Of a stretch of 64,000 bases of DNA, positions 51,002-59,511 are shown in pieces. How positions within the stretch are numbered: position 1 is the stretch's first letter; each line of letters starts with the position of its first letter. Both the position numbers and the translations under genes were made by a program. The DNA comes from Verrucomicrobiales bacterium (GTDB taxonomy: Bacteria > Verrucomicrobiota > Verrucomicrobiia > Limisphaerales > UBA9464). The notes below the pieces were generated by a model. The model was not told the DNA's origin. It made no database searches and saw only the letters and a program-made list of their open reading frames with translations. Location: positions 62,001 to 126,000 of the forward strand of contig JAIYBC010000048.1 of assembly GCA_027488845.1 (NCBI GenBank). Direction: 5' to 3'.

Positions 51002-51993
51002 TCCCGGACGCCCCCCTTTCCTTCGTACCGATCCTCAAGGAGCGCATCTGGGGTGGGGACTCCCTCGTCCGGATCTTCGGCAGGTCCGCGTCCCCCGACG
51101 TTCCCTTCGGCGAATCGTGGGAGGTCGTCGACCGGCCCGAGGAGGTTTCCGTGGTGGCCACGGGTCCTTGGAAGGGCACCTCGCTCCGCGAACTGCTCGA
51201 GCGGTTCCCGAAGGAGATGCTCGGCGGTCTTCCCACCCAGGACGGGCGTTTTCCTTGGCTGATCAAGATCCTCGACGCCCGCGCGGATCTCTCCCTCCAG
51301 GTCCATCCGCCGGCTTCAAGGGCAGAACGGCTCGGTGGCCAGCCCAAGACGGAGATGTGGTACATCGCCCAGGCCTCACCGGAAGCGACAATCCACGTGG
51401 GATTGCAACCGGGCGTCACACGTGAGGTCTTCGAGGCCAGGACCCGTGACGGATCGGTCGCCGCGTGCTTCCACCGCCATCAGGTGCGCGCCGGCGACGC
51501 GATGTTCCTGCCCAGCGGACGCGTCCACGCCCTGGGAGCCGGCAATGTCGTCTTCGAGGTCCAGCAGAACTCCGACACCACCTACCGTGTCTTCGACTGG
51601 AACCGGGTGGAAAAGGATGGCCGTCCACGCGCCCTGCACCTCGACCAGGCTTTCGAATCGATCGACTTCGAGGACACCTTGCCGGCGCTGATCCCGGAAA
51701 TCTGGTCCCGGGTCGCACCCGGGGTACGGAACCGGCCGCTGATCCGAAATGCGCTCTTCGACATCGACCTCATCGAGATCGAACCCGGTCGGAGCCACAT
51801 CGTCGGGAACGGCGACGGACCCGTCGTCCTGGCCGGAGTCGCGGGTTCCCTCGAGGCCGCGGCGGGCTCCGGGACCGCCCACGTTTCTCCGGGCAACTTC
51901 GTCCTCTTCCCGGCGGCGGCCGGTTCCGTGGCCCTTTCCGGCGCGTCCACGACCACGAAGGTGCTCGCCGTCCGACGCCATCTCGATCCCTGA
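50998..51993 (+). CDS. manA: Mannose-6-phosphate isomerase, class I
   Basis: 331 residues. A cupin enzyme that interconverts mannose-6-phosphate and fructose-6-phosphate with one zinc. The short bacterial form (about 315-330 residues) is present: SFVPILKERIWGGDSL, GESWEVVDRPEEVS, FPWLIKILDARADLSLQVHPP with Gln and His zinc ligands, KTEMWYI with the Glu ligand, FLPSGRVHALGAG with the last His. The start overlaps the accA stop by four bases. Upstream of the TPR pair it may feed mannose into a surface glycan, but this is only by context. Confidence 0.92.
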   Translation: MIPDAPLSFVPILKERIWGGDSLVRIFGRSASPDVPFGESWEVVDRPEEVSVVATGPWKGTSLRELLERFPKEMLGGLPTQDGRFPWLIKILDARADLSLQVHPPASRAERLGGQPKTEMWYIAQASPEATIHVGLQPGVTREVFEARTRDGSVAACFHRHQVRAGDAMFLPSGRVHALGAGNVVFEVQQNSDTTYRVFDWNRVEKDGRPRALHLDQAFESIDFEDTLPALIPEIWSRVAPGVRNRPLIRNALFDIDLIEIEPGRSHIVGNGDGPVVLAGVAGSLEAAAGSGTAHVSPGNFVLFPAAAGSVALSGASTTTKVLAVRRHLDP

Positions 51994-51999
51994 ACCGCC

Positions 52000-53892
52000 A
52001 TGGCCGATCCACTCCCAGAGGATCCCGAGGAGGAGGACAAGAAGGACTCGATTCGCGATCCGAGCCGGATCGAGTTCCCACTGCTGCGGCAGATGATGGT
52101 GGAGCGGCGGTTCATGGTCGCGGTGGTCGTGTCCGCACTCCTCTGCGTCACCGCCCTGGTCGGGTTGCCGAAGATCTGGACGTCGACCCCCTCCGGTTTC
52201 GAGCCCAAGGTCCGAGTCAGCCTGCTCGACCGTCTCCAGGTCCATTCGCTGTCCCGGGCCGCCCGCGCGGCGGAATCGGCCGGCCAGTGGAACGAGGCGA
52301 TCCAGACCTGGGCCGGCGCCGTGGCCAACAACGCCGCCGACATCGAGGCGAACCGGGGACTCGTGCGGTCTGTCCTGGCGTTGCCCGACCCGGAACGACG
52401 TGAACTCGGCCGCGGAATCCAGCAGCTCTTCTGGCTGTTCCGACTCGACGGGACCAACGCCGTCAACCTGACGCTGCTCGGGGACGTCTGCGAGAAGTAC
52501 GCCTTGGACGACCTCAACATCTCCATGCTGCTTCCGCACCGGCAGGTCCTTTCCCAGGCCGCGCGACGGTCCCTGATCAAGGCCGCGTTCCGCGGAGGAC
52601 AGATGGAACTCTTCGGCGCCCTGTGGAACGAGTCCCCGGAGGCGTTCGCAGCCGACCCGGAGCTGGCCGTCTACCATGCGGCGTGGTCGGCCGGATGGGG
52701 CCCGGTCATCGGGATCTCCGCGGGCCAGACCCGACTCCGGGGTTTCCTGGGGGATCCGTCCACCGCACTCGTCGCACATCAGGTCCAGCTCCAACTGGCC
52801 GCAAGCCGTCAGGATGCCGAGTCCTACGGCCGCTCGCTTGCGTTCCTGGTGGATCGCCACGCCGACACCCTCTCGCATCATGCCGGCCTTTGGACCCTGT
52901 TGATCCAGTCCGGCCGCTCCGCGGAAGCCGCCGAACTGGCCCGCAAGCTGAACACCGCCCCGCGGACGCCGGTGGAGCTGATCCGGATCGCGAACCTGCT
53001 CGGCATCCTCGGACTCAAGGAAGAGGCGATCCAGCTCATGCAGCGGAACCTCAGCCTCTTCTCGTTCCACACCCAGGTCTGGGTGGCCATGGCCGAGCTG
53101 CTCGGGAATGCGGGAAGGTGGGGGGAACTGCGCATCCTCGGACTCCAGCTCCGGAACGATCCCCGGCAGCGTCAGGAGGTTCCGGGCTATGGCTGGTTCC
53201 TTGAAGGCTACGGGGCCGTCATGTCCGTCCGGCAAAGCGGCGGGATGCCCGAAGCGGAGTTGCGCAAGGTCGGCTCGCTCGAGTTCCAGGAGATGCTCCG
53301 ATCCCACATCTCCGATCCCCTCATCGGGTACCGTTGCGCCGTCCAACTCCAGCAGCTGGGCCACCCCGACGTGGCTCGGGGCCTGTTCGAAGGCATGGAG
53401 AAGTCGTTCGGCGGACAGGCGGACTACTGGTTTCGGCTCGGGTTGGCGGCCTACCAGACGGATGACATCCGCCTCATGCTGACCGCCTACGAGAAGGCCC
53501 ACCAGATCCGGCCGGACGAGCCGCTCATCGTCAACAACCTCGCGGCCGCGTTGCTGATGCTCCGCGAACAGCCGGCCCGCGCCGTGGAATTGACCCTGCG
53601 CCGGGTGGCCCGGAACCCCGGCGACCTCGCCGCGCGCATCAACCACATCCTCGCGCTGGTCCTGAACCGCCGGACCGGTCAGGCGCGCAACGAACTCGCC
53701 GCCCTGAGGCCGGAGGACCTTGGGGCCCTGGAGGCGACCTTGATCCACCTGGCCCGCTTCGAGATCGCGGTCATCGAAGGCGACACGGCGGCCGCCAAGG
53801 CCGAGTTGCCCCAGATCGAGAAACGTTTCCTGAAGTCGGCACAATCCGATTGGTTGGACAAGGAGGCCCGGCGCCTCGCAGACGGAGCCTAA
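52000..53892 (+). CDS. Membrane-anchored TPR protein, paralogue B
   Basis: 630 residues. An acidic N-terminus (DPEEEDKKDS), one membrane helix (about 38-58, FMVAVVVSALLCVTALVGL), then a long helical-repeat domain on the outer side. TPR-like pairs can be seen at about 90-115 (AARAAESAGQWNEAIQTWAGAV), about 300-330 (LWTLLIQSGRSAEAAELARKL), about 335-370 and 490-560 (NNLAAALLMLREQPARAVELTLRRV). It aligns along nearly its whole length with the next gene: VRVSLLDRLQVHSLSRAA against FRISFLDRMQARSLDRAA. It starts six bases after manA, so it is the third gene of the operon. Confidence 0.85.
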   Translation: MADPLPEDPEEEDKKDSIRDPSRIEFPLLRQMMVERRFMVAVVVSALLCVTALVGLPKIWTSTPSGFEPKVRVSLLDRLQVHSLSRAARAAESAGQWNEAIQTWAGAVANNAADIEANRGLVRSVLALPDPERRELGRGIQQLFWLFRLDGTNAVNLTLLGDVCEKYALDDLNISMLLPHRQVLSQAARRSLIKAAFRGGQMELFGALWNESPEAFAADPELAVYHAAWSAGWGPVIGISAGQTRLRGFLGDPSTALVAHQVQLQLAASRQDAESYGRSLAFLVDRHADTLSHHAGLWTLLIQSGRSAEAAELARKLNTAPRTPVELIRIANLLGILGLKEEAIQLMQRNLSLFSFHTQVWVAMAELLGNAGRWGELRILGLQLRNDPRQRQEVPGYGWFLEGYGAVMSVRQSGGMPEAELRKVGSLEFQEMLRSHISDPLIGYRCAVQLQQLGHPDVARGLFEGMEKSFGGQADYWFRLGLAAYQTDDIRLMLTAYEKAHQIRPDEPLIVNNLAAALLMLREQPARAVELTLRRVARNPGDLAARINHILALVLNRRTGQARNELAALRPEDLGALEATLIHLARFEIAVIEGDTAAAKAELPQIEKRFLKSAQSDWLDKEARRLADGA

Positions 53893-53896
53893 GGGC

Positions 53897-55738
53897 ATGG
53901 AAAACAAGACCAAATCATCGAAGGGATCCAAACCCAAGCGGCAGGTGCAGAACAGCGCACTCCGCACACTGCTGTACGACAAGTGGTTCCGTCGCACCGC
54001 CGTGTTTCTCCTGCTTCTCGTGGCGGGCGGCCTGCTCTTCATCGCCAAGATCCACGTCGCCTCGACCCCGGAGGTCGATCCCCCGTTCCGGATCAGTTTC
54101 CTCGACCGCATGCAGGCCCGGTCGCTGGACCGGGCCGCCAAGGATCTCGCCTCCAAGGGACTGGTGAAGGACGCCGTCAACACCTGGAGGTCCGCAGCGG
54201 CAAACGACCCGGCCAACCTCGGGATCTACCGCGCCATCACGGACACCCTCGGCACGCACGTCCCGGTGCCCCGGTCCGAACTCGGCATCGGACTCCGGGC
54301 TTCATGGGAGCTGCTCAAGCGGACCGGGACGAACTCCGTCGAAACGCTTCGCGTCGCCCGTTTCTACAACGCGGCCCGGATGTTCGACCTCACCGCCGAG
54401 CTGTTGGCTCCCCTTGGAGAAAGCCGCAACCCGGAGATGAACCGCCTTTACGCGGAGGCCCTGTTCAACACCGATTCCATGCGGAAACTCGGGGCCCTCG
54501 TCGAAGGCCATTCCGAGGATCTCGTCGCGACTCCGGGGTCCGGGCTGCTGGTCACCGCCTGGAAGGCAGCCTGGGGACCTCCAGCCGGCATGCAGTCCGC
54601 AAGGAAGGAGCTCGCGGCGGCACGTCAATCCCTGGAAACAGGCACGTTGGCCAGCAGGCTCCAGCTCTCCGTATCGGCGGAACTCTCCGACATCGCGACC
54701 TACCGGGAGGCCCTTGACCAGATTTCCGCCCGTCAGGAGGACCTGCCCCGGGACCATGTCCGATATTGGAACCTGCTCGTCATCGCGGGCAGGACCGCCG
54801 AGGCCGCCGCGCTCGCACAGCGCTACACCGCGGCACCGGCTTCACCTTCCGAGGCGGCCGGAATGGCGGCGATCTTCGACGCGCTTGGCATGACCCGCTA
54901 CGCCGCCGATTTCGGTCTCCAGCAGCTTGGGGAGTTCCCCTACGCGCCCACCCTCTGGGTCACCACCTCACAGCTTCTCCAGAAGCTCCAGTCCTGGAAG
55001 GAGCTCCAGGAGGTCGCGGTGCGCATGAGGACCGAACCAAGCCTGAACGGGGCGCTCTCCGGCTTCAGCTGGTTCCTCGAGGGATTCATCGACCTCCAAT
55101 CCGGGCGCGGCGAATCCGCCGACCAGTACTTCAGCCAGATCCAGGGGTCGCGATTCCCCAGCGTGGACCTCGCCTTGCAGACGGCGATCGAGCTCCGCAG
55201 GCAGGGCCGCCCGAAGATCGCCCTCGCCCTGCTGCTCGAGCAGGCCGAGGCGTTGTCCTCCAACCCGGGATTCTGGTTCGAAACCAGCATCGCGGCCTAC
55301 GAATCCAAGGACATGCCGGCGCTGCTCCGGGCGACCGAGGCGGCCTACCGACTCAACCCCGGCGACAAACGCGTCGCGAACAACCGCGCCGCGGTCCTGA
55401 TCGCCACGGAGTCCCAGGCCGAGGAGGCGGTCGCCCTCACGCTCCGCCTGTTCGCCCAGAACACCGCGTCGATCGACCTCCTGCTCAACCACGTCCTCGC
55501 ACTGGTCAATGCCGGCCGCATCGAGGACGCCGAGTCCCGGATCCGTCCCCTGGCCACCCGGACCTTCAACGCGGAGGAATCCACCGTCTACCACTTCGCC
55601 CGATTCCGCATCGCGGAGTCCAGGAACGATCCGAAGACCATGCTGTCGGAGGCCGAACTCATACGACGAGACCTCCTGCTGCCACCCCAGTTGGACCGCT
55701 TGGAGAAGGCTGTCGCCCGGATCCGCAACCAGGAGTGA
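53897..55738 (+). CDS. Membrane-anchored TPR protein, paralogue C
   Basis: 613 residues, four bases after the previous stop. A basic N-terminus (KTKSSKGSKPKRQ), one helix (about 35-52, TAVFLLLLVAGGLLFIA), then helical repeats similar to those of the gene before it; for instance VANNRAAVLIATESQAEEAVALTLRLF against VNNLAAALLMLREQPARAVELTLRRV. The pair clearly comes from a tandem duplication. The basic and acidic N-termini of the two differ in charge, which could help hetero-oligomerisation (inference). The role is unknown; as single-TM periplasmic TPR proteins they may be scaffolds for export or envelope assembly. Confidence 0.85.
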   Translation: MENKTKSSKGSKPKRQVQNSALRTLLYDKWFRRTAVFLLLLVAGGLLFIAKIHVASTPEVDPPFRISFLDRMQARSLDRAAKDLASKGLVKDAVNTWRSAAANDPANLGIYRAITDTLGTHVPVPRSELGIGLRASWELLKRTGTNSVETLRVARFYNAARMFDLTAELLAPLGESRNPEMNRLYAEALFNTDSMRKLGALVEGHSEDLVATPGSGLLVTAWKAAWGPPAGMQSARKELAAARQSLETGTLASRLQLSVSAELSDIATYREALDQISARQEDLPRDHVRYWNLLVIAGRTAEAAALAQRYTAAPASPSEAAGMAAIFDALGMTRYAADFGLQQLGEFPYAPTLWVTTSQLLQKLQSWKELQEVAVRMRTEPSLNGALSGFSWFLEGFIDLQSGRGESADQYFSQIQGSRFPSVDLALQTAIELRRQGRPKIALALLLEQAEALSSNPGFWFETSIAAYESKDMPALLRATEAAYRLNPGDKRVANNRAAVLIATESQAEEAVALTLRLFAQNTASIDLLLNHVLALVNAGRIEDAESRIRPLATRTFNAEESTVYHFARFRIAESRNDPKTMLSEAELIRRDLLLPPQLDRLEKAVARIRNQE

Positions 55739-55973
55739 CCCCACGATTCCGCAGGAATGCTCCGCTCGGGGATCCGTTGGAAGCGATGGCTTCCACGGCT
55801 GGGCCCGGCGGCCCAGGGGCGGGGGACAGGGAACGCGAATCGCGGTTGCCGGCATCCTGAGCCGGGAATTGGCAGAAGGGTTCGGCTCGCAAAACCGGAA
55901 GGCCGTCGGATTCCAGTCGCGGAACCGCACACCAAGCGGGGATCGCAGTTCCGATCCCAGATCCCACGCCGGG

Positions 55974-55989
55974 TTTGCGTCTTTGCGCG
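55974..55989 (-). repeat. Partial copy of the dispersed repeat, copy 4
   Basis: TTTGCGTCTTTGCGCG on the plus strand, i.e. CGCGCAAAGACGCAAA on the minus, the core of the 27-nt repeat in opposite orientation. It lies in the 283-base gap 55739-56021 that otherwise shows no gene. Confidence 0.5.
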
Positions 55990-56021
55990 CGGTCGGCGGC
56001 CGCTCCCGCCGGATCGGCGAC

Positions 56022-56798
56022 TCAAAGACCCAGGCGGCGCAGGGCCTCGAGGATCCCGTTGCCGGCGGTCTGTGAGGCGACGTACCCGCCCTCGGCCACG
56101 ACCTGGCTCTTCACCACCGGCAACGCGTTGGAAGGCGACGCCAGGTGGTGGGCGTGTTCCCGACGCAGCATCGGCAGGTCGTTGAGATGGTCCCCGGCCG
56201 CGAAACGGCCCTCGGGCCCGATCCCCAGGATCCGCCCCAGTTCCGACAACGCCGTGCCCTTGCTGTAGCCGACATGGCTGAGGCGGACATAGACGTCGTT
56301 GCGGACCGCGACGAGTGTCGGGACACCGGCACAGAACACCTCCAGTTCGGCCTGGATCGCGTCCATCTGCGGATTGGACCGGGCAATGACGCACAACGGC
56401 GAGAAGGCGTCCTGATAGAACGTGGCGTCGAACCTTTCGGACAGCGATTCCATCAGCTGTCGGATCGGCTGTTCCGAGGCGCGGAACACCTCCGCGTGGT
56501 CCGCCGTGCAGCGCCCGTTCCAAGGCTCGACCGGAACGTACCGGCCGTGGTCCCGACGATAGATCTCGCGCTCGACCAGGATGAGGAAGTCCGGCTGCAC
56601 GGCCACATGCCCGCGTCCCAGGGATTCCATCAGGCTGGCCATCTCCCGTCCGGTGTTGATGACCCAGAGCCCGCCCCGCGCCTGGAAGGCCGCGATCGCC
56701 TCCTGCAGCGCATGGGGTATCCGCGGAGTCGCGAAGTCCTCGTGGATGGTGCCGTCGAAATCCGTGGAAAGTAGCCGAACATCGGCGCTGGGGCTCAT
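56022..56798 (-). CDS. HAD family hydrolase (Cof-type phosphatase)
   Basis: 258 residues from the ATG at 56798. Motif I STDFDGTIHED has the nucleophile Asp and its partner two residues later. Motif II is suggested by VINTGREMASLMESLG, and the lysine and motif IV by YSKGTALSELGRILGI...FAAGDHLNDLPMLRRE. The cap is of type C2 as in Cof/sucrose-phosphatase proteins, so the substrate is likely a small sugar phosphate or similar. No operon partner; it diverges from the next TPR gene. Confidence 0.9.
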   Translation of the reverse strand: MSPSADVRLLSTDFDGTIHEDFATPRIPHALQEAIAAFQARGGLWVINTGREMASLMESLGRGHVAVQPDFLILVEREIYRRDHGRYVPVEPWNGRCTADHAEVFRASEQPIRQLMESLSERFDATFYQDAFSPLCVIARSNPQMDAIQAELEVFCAGVPTLVAVRNDVYVRLSHVGYSKGTALSELGRILGIGPEGRFAAGDHLNDLPMLRREHAHHLASPSNALPVVKSQVVAEGGYVASQTAGNGILEALRRLGL

Positions 56799-56927
56799 GG
56801 GCCGCGACACTCTGGGGAGCGCCGCCCAAGATGCCAATCCCGCCGTGCCGGAAGATCGCAGCGGGCCGCCAACCCCGCCTTGCCGACCCGTCCGTCCCGG
56901 AGCAGGTTGACGCGTCCGTCCCAAGCC

Positions 56928-57431
56928 ATGCCCGACCTCCAGGAACAATTCGACGACGCCATGTTCGACTACTCGACCGGCGCCTACGACACCGCGATCT
57001 CCAAGTTCCACCGGATCCTCGAGTCCGATCCGGACCACTTCGACGGCCGCCTCGGCCTGGCCATGAGCCTCTACCGCCTGGGCGACTACGCCGGAGCCAT
57101 CGCCGAGGGCCACAAGGCGGAGAAGCTGAAGCCCAACGAACAGCTGGTGCACACCAACCTGTCCCTCTTCTACATGAAGTCCGGGGACAAGCAGACCGCG
57201 GAGAAACATGGCCTCCAGGCGAGGATCGCCTCCTGGAAGGGCAACATGAGCGCACCGGGCACGAAGCCCGGGGAGGAATCCGAGGATCCGGAACTCCGGA
57301 TGGCACAGCCGAAGGCCCAGGCCTTCAAGATGCCGGAGAAGTTTCCCGACATGCCTTGGAGGAAGAAGGCCGCCGCGACTTCGCCGACACAGCCTCCCGG
57401 CAGTCCGCAGCCACCGCCACCGGCCGCCTGA
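56928..57431 (+). CDS. Small TPR protein
   Basis: 167 residues from the ATG at 56928. Three TPR units are visible (FDDAMFDYSTGAYDTAISKFHRILESDPD; FDGRLGLAMSLYRLGDYAGAIAEGHKAEKLKPN; VHTNLSLFYMKSGDKQTAEKHGLQARI), followed by a flexible Pro/Ala-rich tail with MPEKFPDMPWRKK. There is no signal peptide or TM, so it is cytoplasmic. The MPEKFPDMPWRK tail is a conserved feature in small verrucomicrobial TPR proteins in my recollection, but the role is unknown. The stop is only three bases from the converging stop of the propeller gene. Confidence 0.82.
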   Translation: MPDLQEQFDDAMFDYSTGAYDTAISKFHRILESDPDHFDGRLGLAMSLYRLGDYAGAIAEGHKAEKLKPNEQLVHTNLSLFYMKSGDKQTAEKHGLQARIASWKGNMSAPGTKPGEESEDPELRMAQPKAQAFKMPEKFPDMPWRKKAAATSPTQPPGSPQPPPPAA

Positions 57432-57434
57432 AGG

Positions 57435-58688
57435 TCACCGCGTCGGCGCAGGAGCCCAGTCCCACGCGGTGATGCCGTCGAGGGCGCGCACGTAGAGGTT
57501 GTTCCCCGCCGCGGCCAGGTGGGCCCAGGTGTCGGATTCGGAGATCTTCCGCCGCGAGAGCACCTCGAACTTCGCAGGATCCGCCCGGAAGAGGATCAAC
57601 TCACCACGCTCGTCGAGGGCGAGGATGCGGTCGCGGTTGGCCACCAGGCTCCAGTACTTCCCGAAGCTCTCGCGGGTGGTCCAGGCTTCCTTGCCGTCGC
57701 GCAGGTCGATGCACAGGGCGCGCTGGCTTCGGAGTTGGAGGTAGGCATGTTCGCCGACGATCACCGGGGAGGTCATGTACCCCTGCGCCTTGAACTCCCA
57801 GGCCACCGCCGCCCGGAACGCGTCGCCGTCCTTGCGGAGGTCGATTCCCAGCGTCTTTCCGCCGTAGGTGCTGGTGAACAGACGGTCCGGCCCCGCTTGG
57901 ACCGGCGTGAGGATGTTCATCCCGCGGAAGGATTCCACCGGCAGGGACCAGAGTTCGGCACCGTCCTCGAGACCGACACCGAGCAGACGCGTCCGAGACT
58001 GCACCACCAGTTGGCGGCGACCGGCGAGGGTCAGGATCACGGGAGAACCGAACGCGCTGCCCATCATCCCGCCGCCATCCTTGCAGGTGTGCCACAGGAT
58101 CTTCCCCGATGCGGCCTCGACCTTGGCCACTCCCCCGCCGGCCTGGACGTACAACGAGCCCGCATCCACCAACGGGGAGGAGACGAACCCGAAGGTCGGA
58201 AGGTCCGAACCGGAGTCCTTCACGAAGTCCAGACGCCAACGCTCGGTCCCGGTCGCGCCGTCCAACGCCACGAGGACGTCCCGGATGCCACCCACGAAGA
58301 GGTTGGTGCCATCCCAGGCCGGGGTGCAGCGGATCCAGTCGCCGTTGGACTTGGCGAAGAAGGGCACGCTGAGCGAGCCCTCCCATTCACGGGTCCAACG
58401 CGGCTTGCCGGTGGACCGGTCGAGGGCCGTGACCCGCTCCGACTTCTTCGCGACCGTCTCCGTGGTGAAGACCGTGTCGGCGGTGACGATCGGCCCGGAA
58501 TAGCCCGGTCCCTGGGGAAACCGCCAGCGCTGGACCAACCGCGCCTCCTCCAGCGAATCCGGCCAGGCGGGACCCGAGAACTGGCCGTCCCGCGTCGGGC
58601 CGCGCCACTGGGGCCAGGTTTCGCCCCCGTGGAGCAATGAGGCCGCCCATGCGGCGGCGACCACGAGCGACAGGATCCGGATCTGCAT
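57435..58688 (-). CDS. Exported PQQ-like beta-propeller protein
   Basis: 417 residues from the ATG at 58688. A signal peptide (about 1-22, LSLVVAAAWAASLLHGGE) then WPQWRGPTRDGQ, the usual entry to PQQ-like propellers in planctomycetes and verrucomicrobia. Blades contain the repeated VTALDRSTGKPRW, VALDGATGTERWRLDF, VAKVEAASGKILWHT and CIDLRDGKEAWTT motifs. Despite the name, such proteins usually lack the PQQ-binding residues, so I do not claim an enzyme activity; many are BamB-like or unknown. It is divergent from ahpC. Confidence 0.88.
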   Translation of the reverse strand: MQIRILSLVVAAAWAASLLHGGETWPQWRGPTRDGQFSGPAWPDSLEEARLVQRWRFPQGPGYSGPIVTADTVFTTETVAKKSERVTALDRSTGKPRWTREWEGSLSVPFFAKSNGDWIRCTPAWDGTNLFVGGIRDVLVALDGATGTERWRLDFVKDSGSDLPTFGFVSSPLVDAGSLYVQAGGGVAKVEAASGKILWHTCKDGGGMMGSAFGSPVILTLAGRRQLVVQSRTRLLGVGLEDGAELWSLPVESFRGMNILTPVQAGPDRLFTSTYGGKTLGIDLRKDGDAFRAAVAWEFKAQGYMTSPVIVGEHAYLQLRSQRALCIDLRDGKEAWTTRESFGKYWSLVANRDRILALDERGELILFRADPAKFEVLSRRKISESDTWAHLAAAGNNLYVRALDGITAWDWAPAPTR

Positions 58689-58749
58689 GCCCCACGGTAC
58701 CCGAGGGTCGTTGGACGTCAAAAGCGCCGCCGCGGACGCTTCGCCGGAT

Positions 58750-58777
58750 TTGCACCGGCCGACATCCGTGCTACCAC
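58750..58777 (+). promoter_or_regulatory. Candidate promoter for ahpC
   Basis: TTGCAC at 58750-58755 and TACCAC at 58772-58777 with a 16-base spacer; transcription would start near 58784, about 40 bases before the ATG. No OxyR- or PerR-like box is obvious. Confidence 0.35.
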
Positions 58778-58824
58778 CTCTGCATCCGATCCCGTCACGG
58801 GACCATCACTTCGGGAATTCCAAC

Positions 58825-59430
58825 ATGAGCGACATCACACAACTCCGCGTGGGCCAGGACGTGCCCCATTTCGAACTCGAAACCTACGATCCCGCCGCCG
58901 GCGACTTCGGTAAGTTCTCCCTGGAAGGCGCCAAGCGCGAAGGGCGCTGGACGGTCCTCGTCTTCTATCCGGCCGACTTCACCTTCGTCTGCCCGACCGA
59001 ACTGGCCGACATCGCCGAGAAGCAGGACAAGCTGAAGGCCCTCGGCTGTGACATCTACGGCGTCTCCACCGACACCAAGTTCGCCCACCTCGCGTGGCGC
59101 AATTCGGAGAAGCTTCTCCAGAATGTCCGCTATGCCCTCGCCGCGGACCCCACCGGCATCGTCTCCAAGATGTTCGGCGTCTACGACGGCGGCTCCGGCC
59201 TGGCGCTGCGCGGCACCTTCATCATCAGCCCCGAAGGCCGCCTCGTCTCGAGCGAGATCAACTTCTACAACGTCGGTCGCGACGCGGACGAACTCCTCCG
59301 GAAGGTCGAGGCCAACACCTACCTCGTGAAGCACCCGGAACAGGCGTGCCCCGCGAAGTGGAAGCCCGGTTCCAAGACCCTCACGCCTTCCAAGGACATG
59401 GTCGGCAAGGTCTACGAAGCGCTGAACTGA
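58825..59430 (+). CDS. ahpC: Peroxiredoxin (AhpC, 2-Cys type)
   Basis: 201 residues from the ATG at 58825. The peroxidatic Cys56 in DFTFVCPTEL and the resolving Cys175 in EQACPAKW are both present, with the FYPADF run before the first. It reduces hydrogen peroxide and alkyl hydroperoxides, usually with AhpF or a thioredoxin system, neither of which lies in the window. The tail (SKDMVGKVYEALN) fits bacterial AhpC. A hairpin terminator follows the stop. Confidence 0.94.
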   Translation: MSDITQLRVGQDVPHFELETYDPAAGDFGKFSLEGAKREGRWTVLVFYPADFTFVCPTELADIAEKQDKLKALGCDIYGVSTDTKFAHLAWRNSEKLLQNVRYALAADPTGIVSKMFGVYDGGSGLALRGTFIISPEGRLVSSEINFYNVGRDADELLRKVEANTYLVKHPEQACPAKWKPGSKTLTPSKDMVGKVYEALN

Positions 59431-59447
59431 GCCACCTTTCCACCGGC

Positions 59448-59479
59448 AACGGCCGCTTCCCGACCCGGGGAGGCGGCCG
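59448..59479 (+). terminator. Probable terminator after ahpC
   Basis: AACGGCCGC (59448-59456) with GCGGCCGTT downstream near 59473-59481, extended by TTCCCG/CGGGGA pairs in the inner part. The T-run after it is short (TTTGCG), so it may be less efficient. Confidence 0.6.
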
Positions 59480-59511
59480 TTTGCGTTTCGGCGGAACCGC
59501 ACGGCACGGGC

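Noticed and set aside
51376-54216. A 946-codon minus-strand frame over manA and the TPR genes
   Set aside because: Antisense shadow; the plus-strand genes form a clear operon.
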